Below, piece after piece: positions 39,763 to 49,120 of a stretch of 64,000 nt of DNA. The translations under genes and the position numbers were made by a program. Numbering within the stretch: position 1 is the stretch's first letter; each line of letters begins with the position of its first letter. The notes beneath the pieces were generated by a model. The model saw only the letters and a program-made list of their open reading frames with translations. It had not been told where the DNA came from and ran no database searches. This DNA comes from JAHBNG01 sp039028975 (GTDB lineage: Bacteria > Chloroflexota > Anaerolineae > Caldilineales > Caldilineaceae): NCBI GenBank assembly GCA_039028975.1, contig JBCCHB010000034.1, positions 1-64,000 of the forward strand, written 5' to 3'.

Positions 39763-40701
39763 CTACCCTGCCATTGTGGCTAGTTTGGCAAAGAGATCTC
39801 GAAAGATTGCATCTCTGTCGAGCCAACGTACATAGCGGATGAGATGCCGACTTTGGTCCGTGCTCCAGGTTACTTGGTCAGTTAGAATTGGGCTGTGAAT
39901 TAGATCGCTTGGTGTCCAACTTGGGTTAACTAAGTAGGAGGTTGCCGCCACGTCCCAGATCTGTTTGGACCAGCCAAAATGATTGTCATTATAGCTTTTG
40001 ACAATCTCTACCAAGTAATCGCCCAATGCACTTCTACCTGCCACATGAGACTCTAGTTCTGGAATCGTCGTATGGAGATGGCTGGTCACACCCATGCAAG
40101 GTATTTGCACAAGAGGAACACCACTGTCAAAAAGTACTTGAGCAGAAGGCACATCTTGCTTTAGGTTGAATTCCCTTGTGTGGGGCCAATGGAGAGCATG
40201 TCCGCCCAGCCAGACAACCACAATCTTCTCTACTAGGCTTGGTTCCACGAGTAGAGCTGATGCGATATTGGTTATTGCACCAATCGCTACCACATAAAGA
40301 GGTTCGTCGTCAGGGGATGCAAGCCCCCGATCAATTAGATCGGTTACAGCGTCACTTTCCTGAGCCTGCTTACCTGGCTTCAAATAGTCTGTTGAACCTC
40401 GAAAAACATTGTTGCCATCGGATAATTTCTCTTTTGGCCAATTCATTAACTCAAGTAATCGCAAAATTTCGGCGTAGCTCATCTCCATGCCTTCTGCTGG
40501 ATCTTTGGCACGGTGGTTGAAGAAGGGAGCTGCATAGATCGCTTCAACTTGTAAGTGCTCGGGAGAGAGCAGCGCATGAGCCAGAGCGAACTGATCATCT
40601 ACCTCATTATAGGTGTCGGTATCTAATACCATACGAACAGGAGCACTTGGTGGCGCCAGACGAGCCAATCGTTGGGATTCAGTCAACAATGGAAAGTTCA
40701 T
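39763..40701 (-). CDS. Nucleoside hydrolase
   Basis: A 312-residue inosine-uridine-type nucleoside N-ribohydrolase. The calcium-binding N-terminal motif is VLDTDTYNEVDDQFALAHAL, followed by VVAIGAITNIASALL and a conserved Asp segment near the C-terminus (KQIWDVAATSYL). The family splits nucleosides into base and ribose. The first motif has Tyr-Asn where many members have a Gly, as in some Chloroflexota relatives. It is preceded by a family 1 repeat in its leader. Confidence 0.88.
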   Translation of the reverse strand: MNFPLLTESQRLARLAPPSAPVRMVLDTDTYNEVDDQFALAHALLSPEHLQVEAIYAAPFFNHRAKDPAEGMEMSYAEILRLLELMNWPKEKLSDGNNVFRGSTDYLKPGKQAQESDAVTDLIDRGLASPDDEPLYVVAIGAITNIASALLVEPSLVEKIVVVWLGGHALHWPHTREFNLKQDVPSAQVLFDSGVPLVQIPCMGVTSHLHTTIPELESHVAGRSALGDYLVEIVKSYNDNHFGWSKQIWDVAATSYLVNPSWTPSDLIHSPILTDQVTWSTDQSRHLIRYVRWLDRDAIFRDLFAKLATMAG

Positions 40702-40734
40702 GAAATACCTCCTTGATGTTGTTTATATTGATGT

Positions 40735-40820
40735 TATACTGCGGTCACTTTGAAAGCCGGAGTTTTCCGCAGCCTCTAAAAGAGAGACCAAACTCCGGTT
40801 TCCAAACGGAGCTGAGTATA
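40735..40820 (+). repeat. Family 1 hairpin element, copy 7
   Basis: 86 bp, TATACTGCGGTC...GAGCTGAGTATA. The arms TTTGAAAGCCGGAGTTT and AAACTCCGGTTTCCAAA share the ends of copy 1 but have a different GC-rich core that is paired on both sides. Confidence 0.85.
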
Positions 40821-41007
40821 AATAGCTCTCATTGTGGCTACGACAAAATAGTGGCAGAATTGGATAATATCAAGTATCATATAGGCAGACCATACCTTAC
40901 TCATGAAACAGAGAAGCAACTCTCTGATCGATCACAGCGTTTGGTCTAACAGTAGTGCTCTGTATAACAATCACCACAATCACCTACGGTATCATTCAAG
41001 GGGAAAA

Positions 41008-44000
41008 ATGATCATCCATTTTCCGCGCCCATTGACCGTTATCGGAGCAGTTCAACCAAGTAATGCTAAAACAACACAATTGTATCGGAAAATCAGATTA
41101 CGCAACGTTCTGATCATTCTGATGCCACTGTTTGGTTTGCTTAGCATACCCGAGACAGTCTACGCCCACGAATCACACTGTGGTTCCATCACCGCTCCAC
41201 AGACCTGGAGCAACCAAATGGTCCACGTTGTAACCTGCGATGTGGAGGTAACCCAGTCTGCGACTTTGACTATCCAGGGAGGAGCTATTGTCAAGTTCCA
41301 TCCTCATACCCAGCTCAACATTAACGGGCAACTGTTTGCGGTAGGAACCTCTGCCTCTCCCATCTATTTTACCTCAGTCAGGGACAACTCTGTTGGTGAT
41401 GACACAACTGGGAATGACACCGGCTTGCCAGCCAGGGGTGATTGGGGAAACATTCAATTTCGGGATGGAAGTAATGGTATCATTACCCGAGCCATTATTC
41501 GTTATAGTGGGTTAGATACGGAATCTGCCCTCGTCACCACTGGTCCGATCGTGGTGATGAATGCATCCCCAGAGTTATCATATATCACCTTTGAGCATAA
41601 CGCCTATAATGCTGTAGAGATCAACAACGCTGAGTGGAACAACGCTGAGTGGAACAGCAGTGAATCGCGCAGCAACAGTGGTCGGTGGAACAATGATACG
41701 GTCGTCTATGTCATTAACCAATCTGATTTAACAATTCCCGCCAATCAAAACCTGACACTTAGCCCTGGGATGAAGATTAAGTTGGGTGCAAAGCGTCACT
41801 TTCATGTACACGGACGTCTTAACGCCGATGGAACGCAAGAGCAACCCATCACATTTACCTCGCTATTAGATGATTCAATTTGTGGCATCGGGGCAAAGGG
41901 TGAGGCAATCTGTGACTCTAACAACGATGGGGAAAGCAGCACCCCATTGGCTGGGGATTGGGGGCAGATTCATTTCTACCCTGAGAGCAATGATCTTAGC
42001 TCTATTAGCCGGGTAAAGATTCACTATGCTGGTCAGGCTAGTGAACAGACAGAGCAACAACTTGACGAACAGACCACTACTGGGGGACCGATTGTATTAG
42101 ACAACGCTTCACCTCTTTTGTCTCATATTACATTTGCTCAAAACGTCCAAAATGGGGTCGTGGTTCAGACAAGTGACACATGGCAAAGCGATATTTGGGA
42201 CAATAACACAATTGTCTACATTGTTAACCAACAGTCTCTGACGATTTCCCAAAAAAATAAGCTAACTATACTACCCAAGATTCAAATCAAACTAGGTGAG
42301 AATGCCAATTTAAATGTCTTGGGAACGTTGAACGCGGTCGGCATGCCCGGTATACCTATTACATTTACCTCGCTAGCCGATGATACGGTCTGTGGCGTTG
42401 GTGCAGCAGACGAACCTATCTGTGATACAAATGGGGATGGCAGCAGCATGAATCCTTCTGTAGGTGATTGGGGACAGATTCGATTCCGAGCTGGTAGTAG
42501 CGAGAGTCATATGGTACGCACTGTGATGCGTTTCAGCGGCAGTGACAGTGGTGCTGATATCGATGATGCTCCTATCGAGCTAGAAAATTCCTTACCAACA
42601 TTGGCGTATATTACCTTCGAACAAAACTATTTGAACGCAGTTGAACTCTCCGCAATGACCGATTGGGGGCACAGCAGTTGGCGGAACAACAAGTGGCAAA
42701 ACAACACCATTGTCCATGTGGTGGAAGACGCAGATATCATCATTCCCGTAACCCAAACGGTGACGATTTCATCAGGCTTTAAGCTTAAGCTAGCCGCCAA
42801 TCGCAGCATTCAAGTTGAGGGAAGGCTCAACGCAGAGGGGACAGCCGAAGAACCTATCCACTTTACGTCTCTCTATGACGATAGTGTCTGCGGCATAGGG
42901 GCAAATAATGAATCCATCTGCGTAAGCCACAGCACAGAAAACGAGCGACATCCAACCGTGGGAGATTGGGGTCACATTCGCTTTGTTCCTACTAGCCATG
43001 AACAAAGCAACATCCGCTATGCTCACATACGGTACAGCGGCCGTGTTGACCACGAGGAGAACCAGAATGAAGATCATCGCGAAAGCCCAGGCGGTAATCA
43101 GAGTGACAACCAACGTGATATGGAGAGTAACCGTAACGAGATTGATCTAGCAGGCCGTGATGGCGCTATTTACTTGGACAATGCAGCCCCAACCCTCTCC
43201 AATATTTCCTTTGCCGATAATTACATCAATGGCGTTGAATTGGGCGGTGGGCGCGAGTGGGAAACAACCCATTGGGCGAACCCAACGGTGCTCTACGTGC
43301 TTGAAGAGGGTGACATCACCATTCCTCTCAGCCATACGTTAACGATCAGTCCTGGAATGGCCATTAAGCTGGGTAACCAAGCCAATCTCAAGATCGCGGG
43401 AGAATTGGTTGCTGCTGGAACCATCACAATGCCTATTACCTTTACCTCCCTCTATGACAATACACTCTGTGGTATTGGGATTGATGGCCAGGCTGTTGGC
43501 TGTCAAACCCACTTGGCAAGTAACGACCTGGATCCCCAACCAGGTGATTGGGGAAAGATCGAGTTCATGGCAAGTAGCAGTCAGGCGAGTACAATTAGTC
43601 GGGCTGTTCTGCGCTATAGCGGCACAGGTAGTGATGACCAAGATAACGCAGCCATTCTGCTCAACAACATATCACCCCTGCTCTCTTCCATCAGTTTTGA
43701 GCAGAACGAGATCAACGGTGTTAGCGTAACTGCTAGCAGGTTGATAACAGACAACCTGAGTTTAACCAATTCTAGATTGAGAAACCTCGGACTGGATACT
43801 TTGGATGTAGGTGCTGAAACTTACTGGCTAACCAATCAGTGGGCCAATGAATCCATTGTCTATGTGATCGACGGATCCAACATAACGGTTCCGGCCGGGC
43901 AAGAGTTGACGGTAGCTCAGGGGGTGAAAGTAAAATTGGGCACCCACAAGACACTCACAATTGACGGCAAATTGTCTGTAGCGGGGACTCTTGAAAACCC

Positions 44001-44940
44001 AGTCTACTTTACTTCCTTTAATGATGATACGGTTTGTGGCATTGGTGCACGTGATGAGCCAGTCTGTGACACCAACGGTGATGGTGAAAGCTCTGCACCC
44101 CAAATCGGTGATTGGGGCCAAATCCGATTTACTCACAACAGCTTACCCACCAGCTCTGTCGAGCGGGCTATTATTCGTTACAGCGGTCGGGCTGATGGGG
44201 TTGCACTCGATGACAGCGCGATTCTTCTGGATGGTGCATCACCTACACTGCTCTACTCATCCTTAAGCCAAAATTACCGAGGCATTGAAATTGGTTCTGA
44301 GAGCATCCCGTCCCTAATCTGTAATGATATTTACGCCAATCAGGAGTATGGATTATACAATGGTAATCCGGCAGAAGGCGTGTACGCTCGTCAACACTGG
44401 TGGGGCAGTGAGTCTGGTCCTGCCCATCATTCTAATGCCTCTGGGACAGGAGATCCCATTAGCGATGGGATTGACTTTGCTCCCTGGGCCACCAAAGCCT
44501 GTATGACCGAACCCAAAGAGCAAGATGCAGCCAGCGATCTGGAACTGTCTGTCAATTATCAACGCAGACCAGCAGAGATTGGCGTACGAATGATCGTTAC
44601 CGCAACGGTAATCAATTTGGGGGTAGGTCCAGCAGATGAGGTTGCGGTGCGCTTTCTTTTGCCTGAGCAAGAAATACTATCATCGGGAAGCCATGCCGAA
44701 GGCAGCTGTGATATAGCTGACCGTACCGTCATCTGTACCATTGGTGATCTGGCCGTTGGCCACACCTCCCAGGCATGGCTCACGGCCACCATCATCCCAA
44801 AAATCAATAACGAGCTGACCTTCTCAGTCAATGTTAGCCACCGCAATGAGAATGATCCCAACTTAGAGAACAACTGGGATACACTGGTGATTGGACAATC
44901 AATTGAAAAGGATCTCTACTTGCCACTCATACAGCGATGA
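41008..44940 (+). CDS. Large secreted beta-helix-like repeat protein
   Basis: The start is taken at the ATG at 41008 behind AAGGGG, giving 1310 residues with a signal peptide (LIILMPLFGLLSIPETVYA). Six repeats of about 150-190 residues follow. Each has a TI.YV opening, LTISPGMKIKLG-like and PITFTSL-like strands, a CGIGA...CDTNGDGES-type loop, and GDWGQIRF then IRYSG. The DxNxDG loops resemble calcium sites. The last part has a WWGSESGPAHHSNASG segment and a DUF11-like domain, and the protein ends LYLPLIQR, a C-terminus frequent in Chloroflexota secreted proteins (from memory). It is probably a cell-surface or exported structural protein. Confidence 0.85.
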   Translation: MIIHFPRPLTVIGAVQPSNAKTTQLYRKIRLRNVLIILMPLFGLLSIPETVYAHESHCGSITAPQTWSNQMVHVVTCDVEVTQSATLTIQGGAIVKFHPHTQLNINGQLFAVGTSASPIYFTSVRDNSVGDDTTGNDTGLPARGDWGNIQFRDGSNGIITRAIIRYSGLDTESALVTTGPIVVMNASPELSYITFEHNAYNAVEINNAEWNNAEWNSSESRSNSGRWNNDTVVYVINQSDLTIPANQNLTLSPGMKIKLGAKRHFHVHGRLNADGTQEQPITFTSLLDDSICGIGAKGEAICDSNNDGESSTPLAGDWGQIHFYPESNDLSSISRVKIHYAGQASEQTEQQLDEQTTTGGPIVLDNASPLLSHITFAQNVQNGVVVQTSDTWQSDIWDNNTIVYIVNQQSLTISQKNKLTILPKIQIKLGENANLNVLGTLNAVGMPGIPITFTSLADDTVCGVGAADEPICDTNGDGSSMNPSVGDWGQIRFRAGSSESHMVRTVMRFSGSDSGADIDDAPIELENSLPTLAYITFEQNYLNAVELSAMTDWGHSSWRNNKWQNNTIVHVVEDADIIIPVTQTVTISSGFKLKLAANRSIQVEGRLNAEGTAEEPIHFTSLYDDSVCGIGANNESICVSHSTENERHPTVGDWGHIRFVPTSHEQSNIRYAHIRYSGRVDHEENQNEDHRESPGGNQSDNQRDMESNRNEIDLAGRDGAIYLDNAAPTLSNISFADNYINGVELGGGREWETTHWANPTVLYVLEEGDITIPLSHTLTISPGMAIKLGNQANLKIAGELVAAGTITMPITFTSLYDNTLCGIGIDGQAVGCQTHLASNDLDPQPGDWGKIEFMASSSQASTISRAVLRYSGTGSDDQDNAAILLNNISPLLSSISFEQNEINGVSVTASRLITDNLSLTNSRLRNLGLDTLDVGAETYWLTNQWANESIVYVIDGSNITVPAGQELTVAQGVKVKLGTHKTLTIDGKLSVAGTLENPVYFTSFNDDTVCGIGARDEPVCDTNGDGESSAPQIGDWGQIRFTHNSLPTSSVERAIIRYSGRADGVALDDSAILLDGASPTLLYSSLSQNYRGIEIGSESIPSLICNDIYANQEYGLYNGNPAEGVYARQHWWGSESGPAHHSNASGTGDPISDGIDFAPWATKACMTEPKEQDAASDLELSVNYQRRPAEIGVRMIVTATVINLGVGPADEVAVRFLLPEQEILSSGSHAEGSCDIADRTVICTIGDLAVGHTSQAWLTATIIPKINNELTFSVNVSHRNENDPNLENNWDTLVIGQSIEKDLYLPLIQR

Positions 44941-44980
44941 CCAAGTGATAGCGACTCCAATTGCAGAAAGGTTGTGGGAT

Positions 44981-45667
44981 CTAACTCTTCTCAAGCAAAA
45001 CAACCTGAGTCTCGTCAGGTAGCCCAGATTTGCTTACTTTAAGTGTGGTTTGGGATTCTGGCTCTGAGAAACCTAATTCTTTCAAAAATTTGTCCACAGG
45101 CTCTAATGTCTGAACCCAGCTTGCCGAAAACCCATCCTGGCTGTAGAGCATGGGAACCACCAGCTTTGGCTCCAACATACCAACAATCTCTACAGCGTGT
45201 GTCGGATCCAGCATAGAGCCACCTCCAACAGGGACCAGCAATATATCCACTTCGCTAATCTTGAGCGATTCAATTTGGGATTGCTTGGGAACTTCTCCCA
45301 GTGCGCCCAAATGGCCCACAATAAAATCACCCATCTCAAAGAAGAATGAGGTGTTGCGTTCAATCTCTTCACTACCTGGTAGCTTCTGATAGGTAGACAT
45401 ACCGGAGATGAAGACATTGTGGGTCTCATATTCGCCAGGGCCGTTAAAAAACATGGGTTCCCCTGTAATCAACTTGGCATAATCACCCTCACTGCCATTC
45501 GCTCCGTTGCTTGTCCCTCTCTTGGTCCCGCCATTAGAACTGATGGTTACGATATCCGCGCGAACTTTGGGCAGCGTCCCAATCTTTTTGTCAAACGGAT
45601 CACACAAGACAACTGTATTTCCTTCCTTCAGACGAAAGCAGGATAGACCATACCATGTTATTTCCAT
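44981..45667 (-). CDS. MBL-fold protein without metal ligands (UlaG-like pseudoenzyme)
   Basis: The start is set at the ATG at 45667 (228 residues). The chain follows the MBL/UlaG-type pattern: MEITWYGLSCFRL, VVLCDPFD, ADIVTISSN, FFNGPGEYETHNVFISGM, VDILLVPVGGGSM, LVVPMLYS. Compared with the usual pattern, the ligands are replaced: His in WYGHSCF is Leu8, the HxHxDH stretch is SNGG (44-47), Asp in HLGDLG is Ala122 and His in PMHY is Leu174. It probably keeps the fold but not hydrolase activity. It diverges from the HtrA-type gene, 55 bp away. Confidence 0.82.
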   Translation of the reverse strand: MEITWYGLSCFRLKEGNTVVLCDPFDKKIGTLPKVRADIVTISSNGGTKRGTSNGANGSEGDYAKLITGEPMFFNGPGEYETHNVFISGMSTYQKLPGSEEIERNTSFFFEMGDFIVGHLGALGEVPKQSQIESLKISEVDILLVPVGGGSMLDPTHAVEIVGMLEPKLVVPMLYSQDGFSASWVQTLEPVDKFLKELGFSEPESQTTLKVSKSGLPDETQVVLLEKS

Positions 45668-45722
45668 AAGAGTCACCAATACATTTATATTAATATAACG
45701 TCAGTTTGCACAATTTTGTCTG

Positions 45723-47312
45723 ATGAGCGAATATAGACGTTGTGTGAAAATAGGAACATATGTTTTACTCTGGAACTATACCGTAAAAACCAAAGAATTA
45801 CAAAAAATGATAGGTCATCTCTCGTCTTTTATCGTATCTTTCATTTCATCATTTATCTCATTCTATGCTGGCAAATTTCAAAATGGAATATCACTACAAA
45901 AACCATGTCCTGTGAGTATCAGGAAATCGCAATGGCCCAATAAGCATCCCTATCCGCTACACGCATTGTGTCGCTGGTGTAGCATCCTCTGCCATCGACT
46001 GAGCATAATCGTCAAGATAAATTCTTACTTTGGCAGACCGATGGCCGCGACTATTGCGCTGCTATTTTTGAGCGGGTGTATTCTACCCAATGTGGTTGTA
46101 CCCCAATCCGGGGCAGCGGATAATGGACTGGAGCTTCAGGTTGTACCTACCTTTACGCCCACCCCAGAATTTCTGGCAACTGTGCTTGCCCAGAACAGCA
46201 GCAATACGAGCAGTGACAATAGTGATACTGTTTCATCTACGCAAGGCATCGCTGCTGAGATTACGGCCATCGGAGGAACGAGTCAAGAGACAGCCCTTAT
46301 CGATGCTGCTGGCTTTGATTTTGCTGAGCAGCGCACCATCAAGGTCTATCAGGAACATAGTCAAGCTGTGGTGAACATCACAACCCAAGTTCTGCGCCGT
46401 AGCTTTTTCTTTGACGTAGTGCCTGAAGAGGGGGCTGGCTCAGGTTTTGTTCTCGATACAGATGGTCACATTATTACCAACTACCACGTCATCCAGGGTG
46501 CCCAAAGAATCGAAGTGAGCTTTAGCAATGAGAGCATCCTCCCTGCCCAGGTGGTTGGCCAGGATCGGCGCAACGATGTGGCTATTTTGCGGGTCGATGC
46601 ACCGCCAGGACTACTCAAGCCGGTTGTTCTCGGATCGTCAGCCAATTTACAGGTGGGGCAGCGGGCCATAGCCATTGGTAACCCCTTTGGTCAATTTGGT
46701 CGTACCTTGACCACAGGTGTCCTCAGCGCGCTAGAACGAACATTAGAAGGACCAGACGGCCGAGTGATAACGGGGATTATTCAGACCGATGCGGCCATTA
46801 ATCGGGGCAACTCTGGTGGACCACTGTTGGATAGTAGTGGACGAGTGATTGGGGTCAATACAGCCATATTTAGCCCCAGCGGTGCTAATGCTGGAGTTGG
46901 ATTTGCCGTGCCAATTGATACGGTAAAGCGGCTCTTGCCCGATCTACTCTTGCTCGGTCGATATCGTCATCCTTGGCTTGGCATACGCTATGCCTACAAC
47001 ATTACGCCTGGTCTCGCCGAATCACTTAAGCTGCCGGTATCCAATGGGTTGATACTAGTCCAACTCTATTCGCGCGGTCCACTCGCCCAGGTAGGTCTCC
47101 AAGGTGCTCAGCAAGAGTCTATTCTCGGCAATCGTCTCATCTATACGGGGGGAGACATTCTTACAGAAATTGATGGTTTCTCTTTTGATAGCTTGGAGAC
47201 GTTAGAGGCATATCTCGAGGATAACTATCAGGTTGGGGATAGCGTGAGCCTTACCTTTTATCGGGGCCTAGTTCGGGAAGAGGTGGATGTGCAGCTGATG
47301 GAAGAGCCATGA
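45723..47312 (+). CDS. HtrA/DegP-type serine protease
   Basis: Up to 529 residues; the N-terminus is uncertain. A lipoprotein-like signal, MAATIALLFLSGC, begins at the ATG at 46041 and a start near it is possible, though no ribosome site is visible. After a Ser/Asn-rich linker comes a trypsin-like domain with catalytic H255 (NYHVIQ), D285 (RNDVAIL) and S364 (RGNSGGP), followed by a PDZ domain (LAQVGLQGA). S1C proteases degrade damaged envelope proteins. The triad is intact. Confidence 0.9.
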   Translation: MSEYRRCVKIGTYVLLWNYTVKTKELQKMIGHLSSFIVSFISSFISFYAGKFQNGISLQKPCPVSIRKSQWPNKHPYPLHALCRWCSILCHRLSIIVKINSYFGRPMAATIALLFLSGCILPNVVVPQSGAADNGLELQVVPTFTPTPEFLATVLAQNSSNTSSDNSDTVSSTQGIAAEITAIGGTSQETALIDAAGFDFAEQRTIKVYQEHSQAVVNITTQVLRRSFFFDVVPEEGAGSGFVLDTDGHIITNYHVIQGAQRIEVSFSNESILPAQVVGQDRRNDVAILRVDAPPGLLKPVVLGSSANLQVGQRAIAIGNPFGQFGRTLTTGVLSALERTLEGPDGRVITGIIQTDAAINRGNSGGPLLDSSGRVIGVNTAIFSPSGANAGVGFAVPIDTVKRLLPDLLLLGRYRHPWLGIRYAYNITPGLAESLKLPVSNGLILVQLYSRGPLAQVGLQGAQQESILGNRLIYTGGDILTEIDGFSFDSLETLEAYLEDNYQVGDSVSLTFYRGLVREEVDVQLMEEP

Positions 47313-47359
47313 TAAAATAGGTGTAGTAATATCGTTACATCACACAAAGGAGAAACCCA

Positions 47360-48136
47360 ATGGAGTTTGGCATCAAAGACAAAGTTGCGCTCATCACCGG
47401 GGGCAGCCGCGGATTGGGGCGAGCCGCAGCCATTTCATTAGCAAAAGAAGGCGTCAAGGTGGCGATTTGTGCGCGGGGCGAGGAAACACTAAGCGCTACA
47501 GTAGCTGAGTTAAGCGCAATGGGAATCTCAGCCCAAGGAATTGCCGCCGACATTATGGCCCCGGACGCTGCCCAACAGATCTATCAAGCTGTCCTGGAGC
47601 AGCTAGGTCCGGTTGATATATTGGTGAATAATGTGGGAGGTGTTTTGAGCCGAACCAATTTTGAAGGGACTAGCGGCGAAGATTTCCGGCGCACCTTTGA
47701 CTTAAACGTCTACGGCACCTATGACCTCTGCCAGTTAGTCGTGCCCCATATGAAAGCCCAAGAATGGGGGCGTATTATCAACATCGGCTCTATCTTTGGT
47801 CGTGAGCATGGTGGCGTGATCTCTTACATGTCTGCCAAAGCGGCCCTGATGGCGGCCAGCAAATCCATGGCGCTAGAGCTAGCGAGTACAGGCATTACTG
47901 TCAACACTATCGCACCGGGATCAATTCTCTTTCCTGGAGGGGTTTGGGATCGTTTCCAGCAGACTCAATCTCCCGAAACTGTGCAAAAGTTTATCGAGCA
48001 GAACCTCCCAGCGGGCAAATTTGGTGGCCCTGAGCCCATTGGGGATACGGTTGCCTACCTGGCCTCTCAGAATGCCTGGTTGATTACCGGCACCTGTATC
48101 AATGTGGACGGTGGTCAAAGCCGCTCGCTCATCTAA
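47360..48136 (+). CDS. Short-chain dehydrogenase/reductase (FabG-like)
   Basis: A 258-residue classical SDR: TGGSRGLGRAAA cofactor loop, NNVGG, catalytic Ser in INIGSIFG, YMSAKAALMA (Tyr-x-x-x-Lys) and NTIAPGSILFPGG. A strong AAGGAG site precedes the ATG. It probably reduces or oxidises a ketone or alcohol with NAD(P); the substrate is unknown. A family 1 repeat follows it and may act as a terminator. Confidence 0.92.
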   Translation: MEFGIKDKVALITGGSRGLGRAAAISLAKEGVKVAICARGEETLSATVAELSAMGISAQGIAADIMAPDAAQQIYQAVLEQLGPVDILVNNVGGVLSRTNFEGTSGEDFRRTFDLNVYGTYDLCQLVVPHMKAQEWGRIINIGSIFGREHGGVISYMSAKAALMAASKSMALELASTGITVNTIAPGSILFPGGVWDRFQQTQSPETVQKFIEQNLPAGKFGGPEPIGDTVAYLASQNAWLITGTCINVDGGQSRSLI

Positions 48137-48143
48137 ATTTACC

Positions 48144-48228
48144 GATACTTAGCTCCGTTTGAAAACGGGTGTTTGGCCTCTCTGGTAGAGCTTCGGAAAA
48201 CACCTGTTATCAAAACGACCGTAGTATA
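48144..48228 (-). repeat. Family 1 hairpin element, copy 8 (reverse)
   Basis: 85 bp in the opposite orientation. Read on the minus strand it runs TATACTACGGTC...GAGCTAAGTATC. The arms TTTTGATAACAGGTGTTT and AAACACCCGTTTTCAAA pair with two mismatches. Confidence 0.8.
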
Positions 48229-48322
48229 GTAAATATTCGCATAAATCGTTACCGAGATAAAAATGAGCTTGTAAGCAGCAAAAGCCACAATTTATCTGTT
48301 TACATGAATTTCCGCCAAACTG

Positions 48323-48416
48323 TATAGATGGCTAGAAAAGGTCTGTCCTCCCTTTTGGGAATTTATCCAGAGCAGGATGAACAAGAGTCGGGACAAGACT
48401 TTTCTGACGAAGTATA
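48323..48416. repeat. Family 2 inverted-repeat element, copy A
   Basis: 94 bp. The left end is TATAGATGGCTAGAAAAG and the right end CTTTTCTGACGAAGTATA, a nearly perfect 18-bp inverted pair. The middle reads TCCTCCCTTTTGGGAA-like. Bounded by TATA, as in family 1. Confidence 0.8.
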
Positions 48417-48434
48417 CCAGTCTAAAATGAACTC

Positions 48435-48857
48435 ATGAAGATATTTCAACAGAACGATCTGAATACCTTAAATCAGATGCATGAGGAAAATCTGCCTAGT
48501 TTCCTAGGTATTGAATTTGTGGAGATTGGTGATGATTTTGTGACGGCGCGAATGCCCGTCAATGCCAGGGTCCATCAACCCATGGGACAACTTCATGGAG
48601 GTGCGTCAGTGGTCTTGGCAGAGACAGTTGGCAGCGTAGCGTCTTTTCTTGCTGTTGCGGAAAATGGTGAAGGAGCCGTTGGGTTGGAGGTAAATGCCAA
48701 TCACTTACGCCCCATCTCTAGTGGTTTTGTTTACGCCACTGCTCGTCCACTTCACCTGGGGCGTCGAACCCACGTTTGGGAGATTCGCATTGTGGATGAA
48801 GCGGACCAGCTCATCTGCATCAGCCGGTTGACGACCATGATCATCTCGCGCAGTTGA
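48435..48857 (+). CDS. PaaI/hotdog-fold thioesterase
   Basis: A 140-residue hotdog thioesterase of the EntH/PaaI type: MPVNARVHQPMGQLHGGASV with the active-site Gly-Gly, then VLAETVGSVAS, and GLEVNANHLRPI. It hydrolyses aryl- or acyl-CoA thioesters. Four amino acids of the signature HGG loop are intact. It stands 18 bp past family 2 copy A. Confidence 0.92.
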   Translation: MKIFQQNDLNTLNQMHEENLPSFLGIEFVEIGDDFVTARMPVNARVHQPMGQLHGGASVVLAETVGSVASFLAVAENGEGAVGLEVNANHLRPISSGFVYATARPLHLGRRTHVWEIRIVDEADQLICISRLTTMIISRS

Positions 48858-49016
48858 GATCCAAGGCGGAGCATCTTAGTGCTGGGATAAATAGGGCAAA
48901 GCTGAGTGCGTTGCACCCTTTACATTTATGAGAGAATCTGTGGGCGCAAGTGCTTGTTACTAATCAAGCGCAGAGCAAACCATGCTTGACTAGGTCAGCG
49001 CACTCTCCCCTTCCAA

Positions 49017-49109
49017 TATAGGTGGCCAAAAAAGCTCTGTCCCTGCTTTTGGGAACGTTCCAGCGTAGATTCGATAGGCACCGAGACAAGACTTTTCTGG
49101 CGACATATA
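49017..49109. repeat. Family 2 inverted-repeat element, copy B
   Basis: 93 bp from TATAGGTGGCCAAAAAAG to CTTTTCTGGCGACATATA. It is followed by a second partial right end, TTTCTGGCGGACTATA, hinting at tandem insertion or a rearrangement. Confidence 0.75.
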
Positions 49110-49120
49110 TTTCTGGCGGA

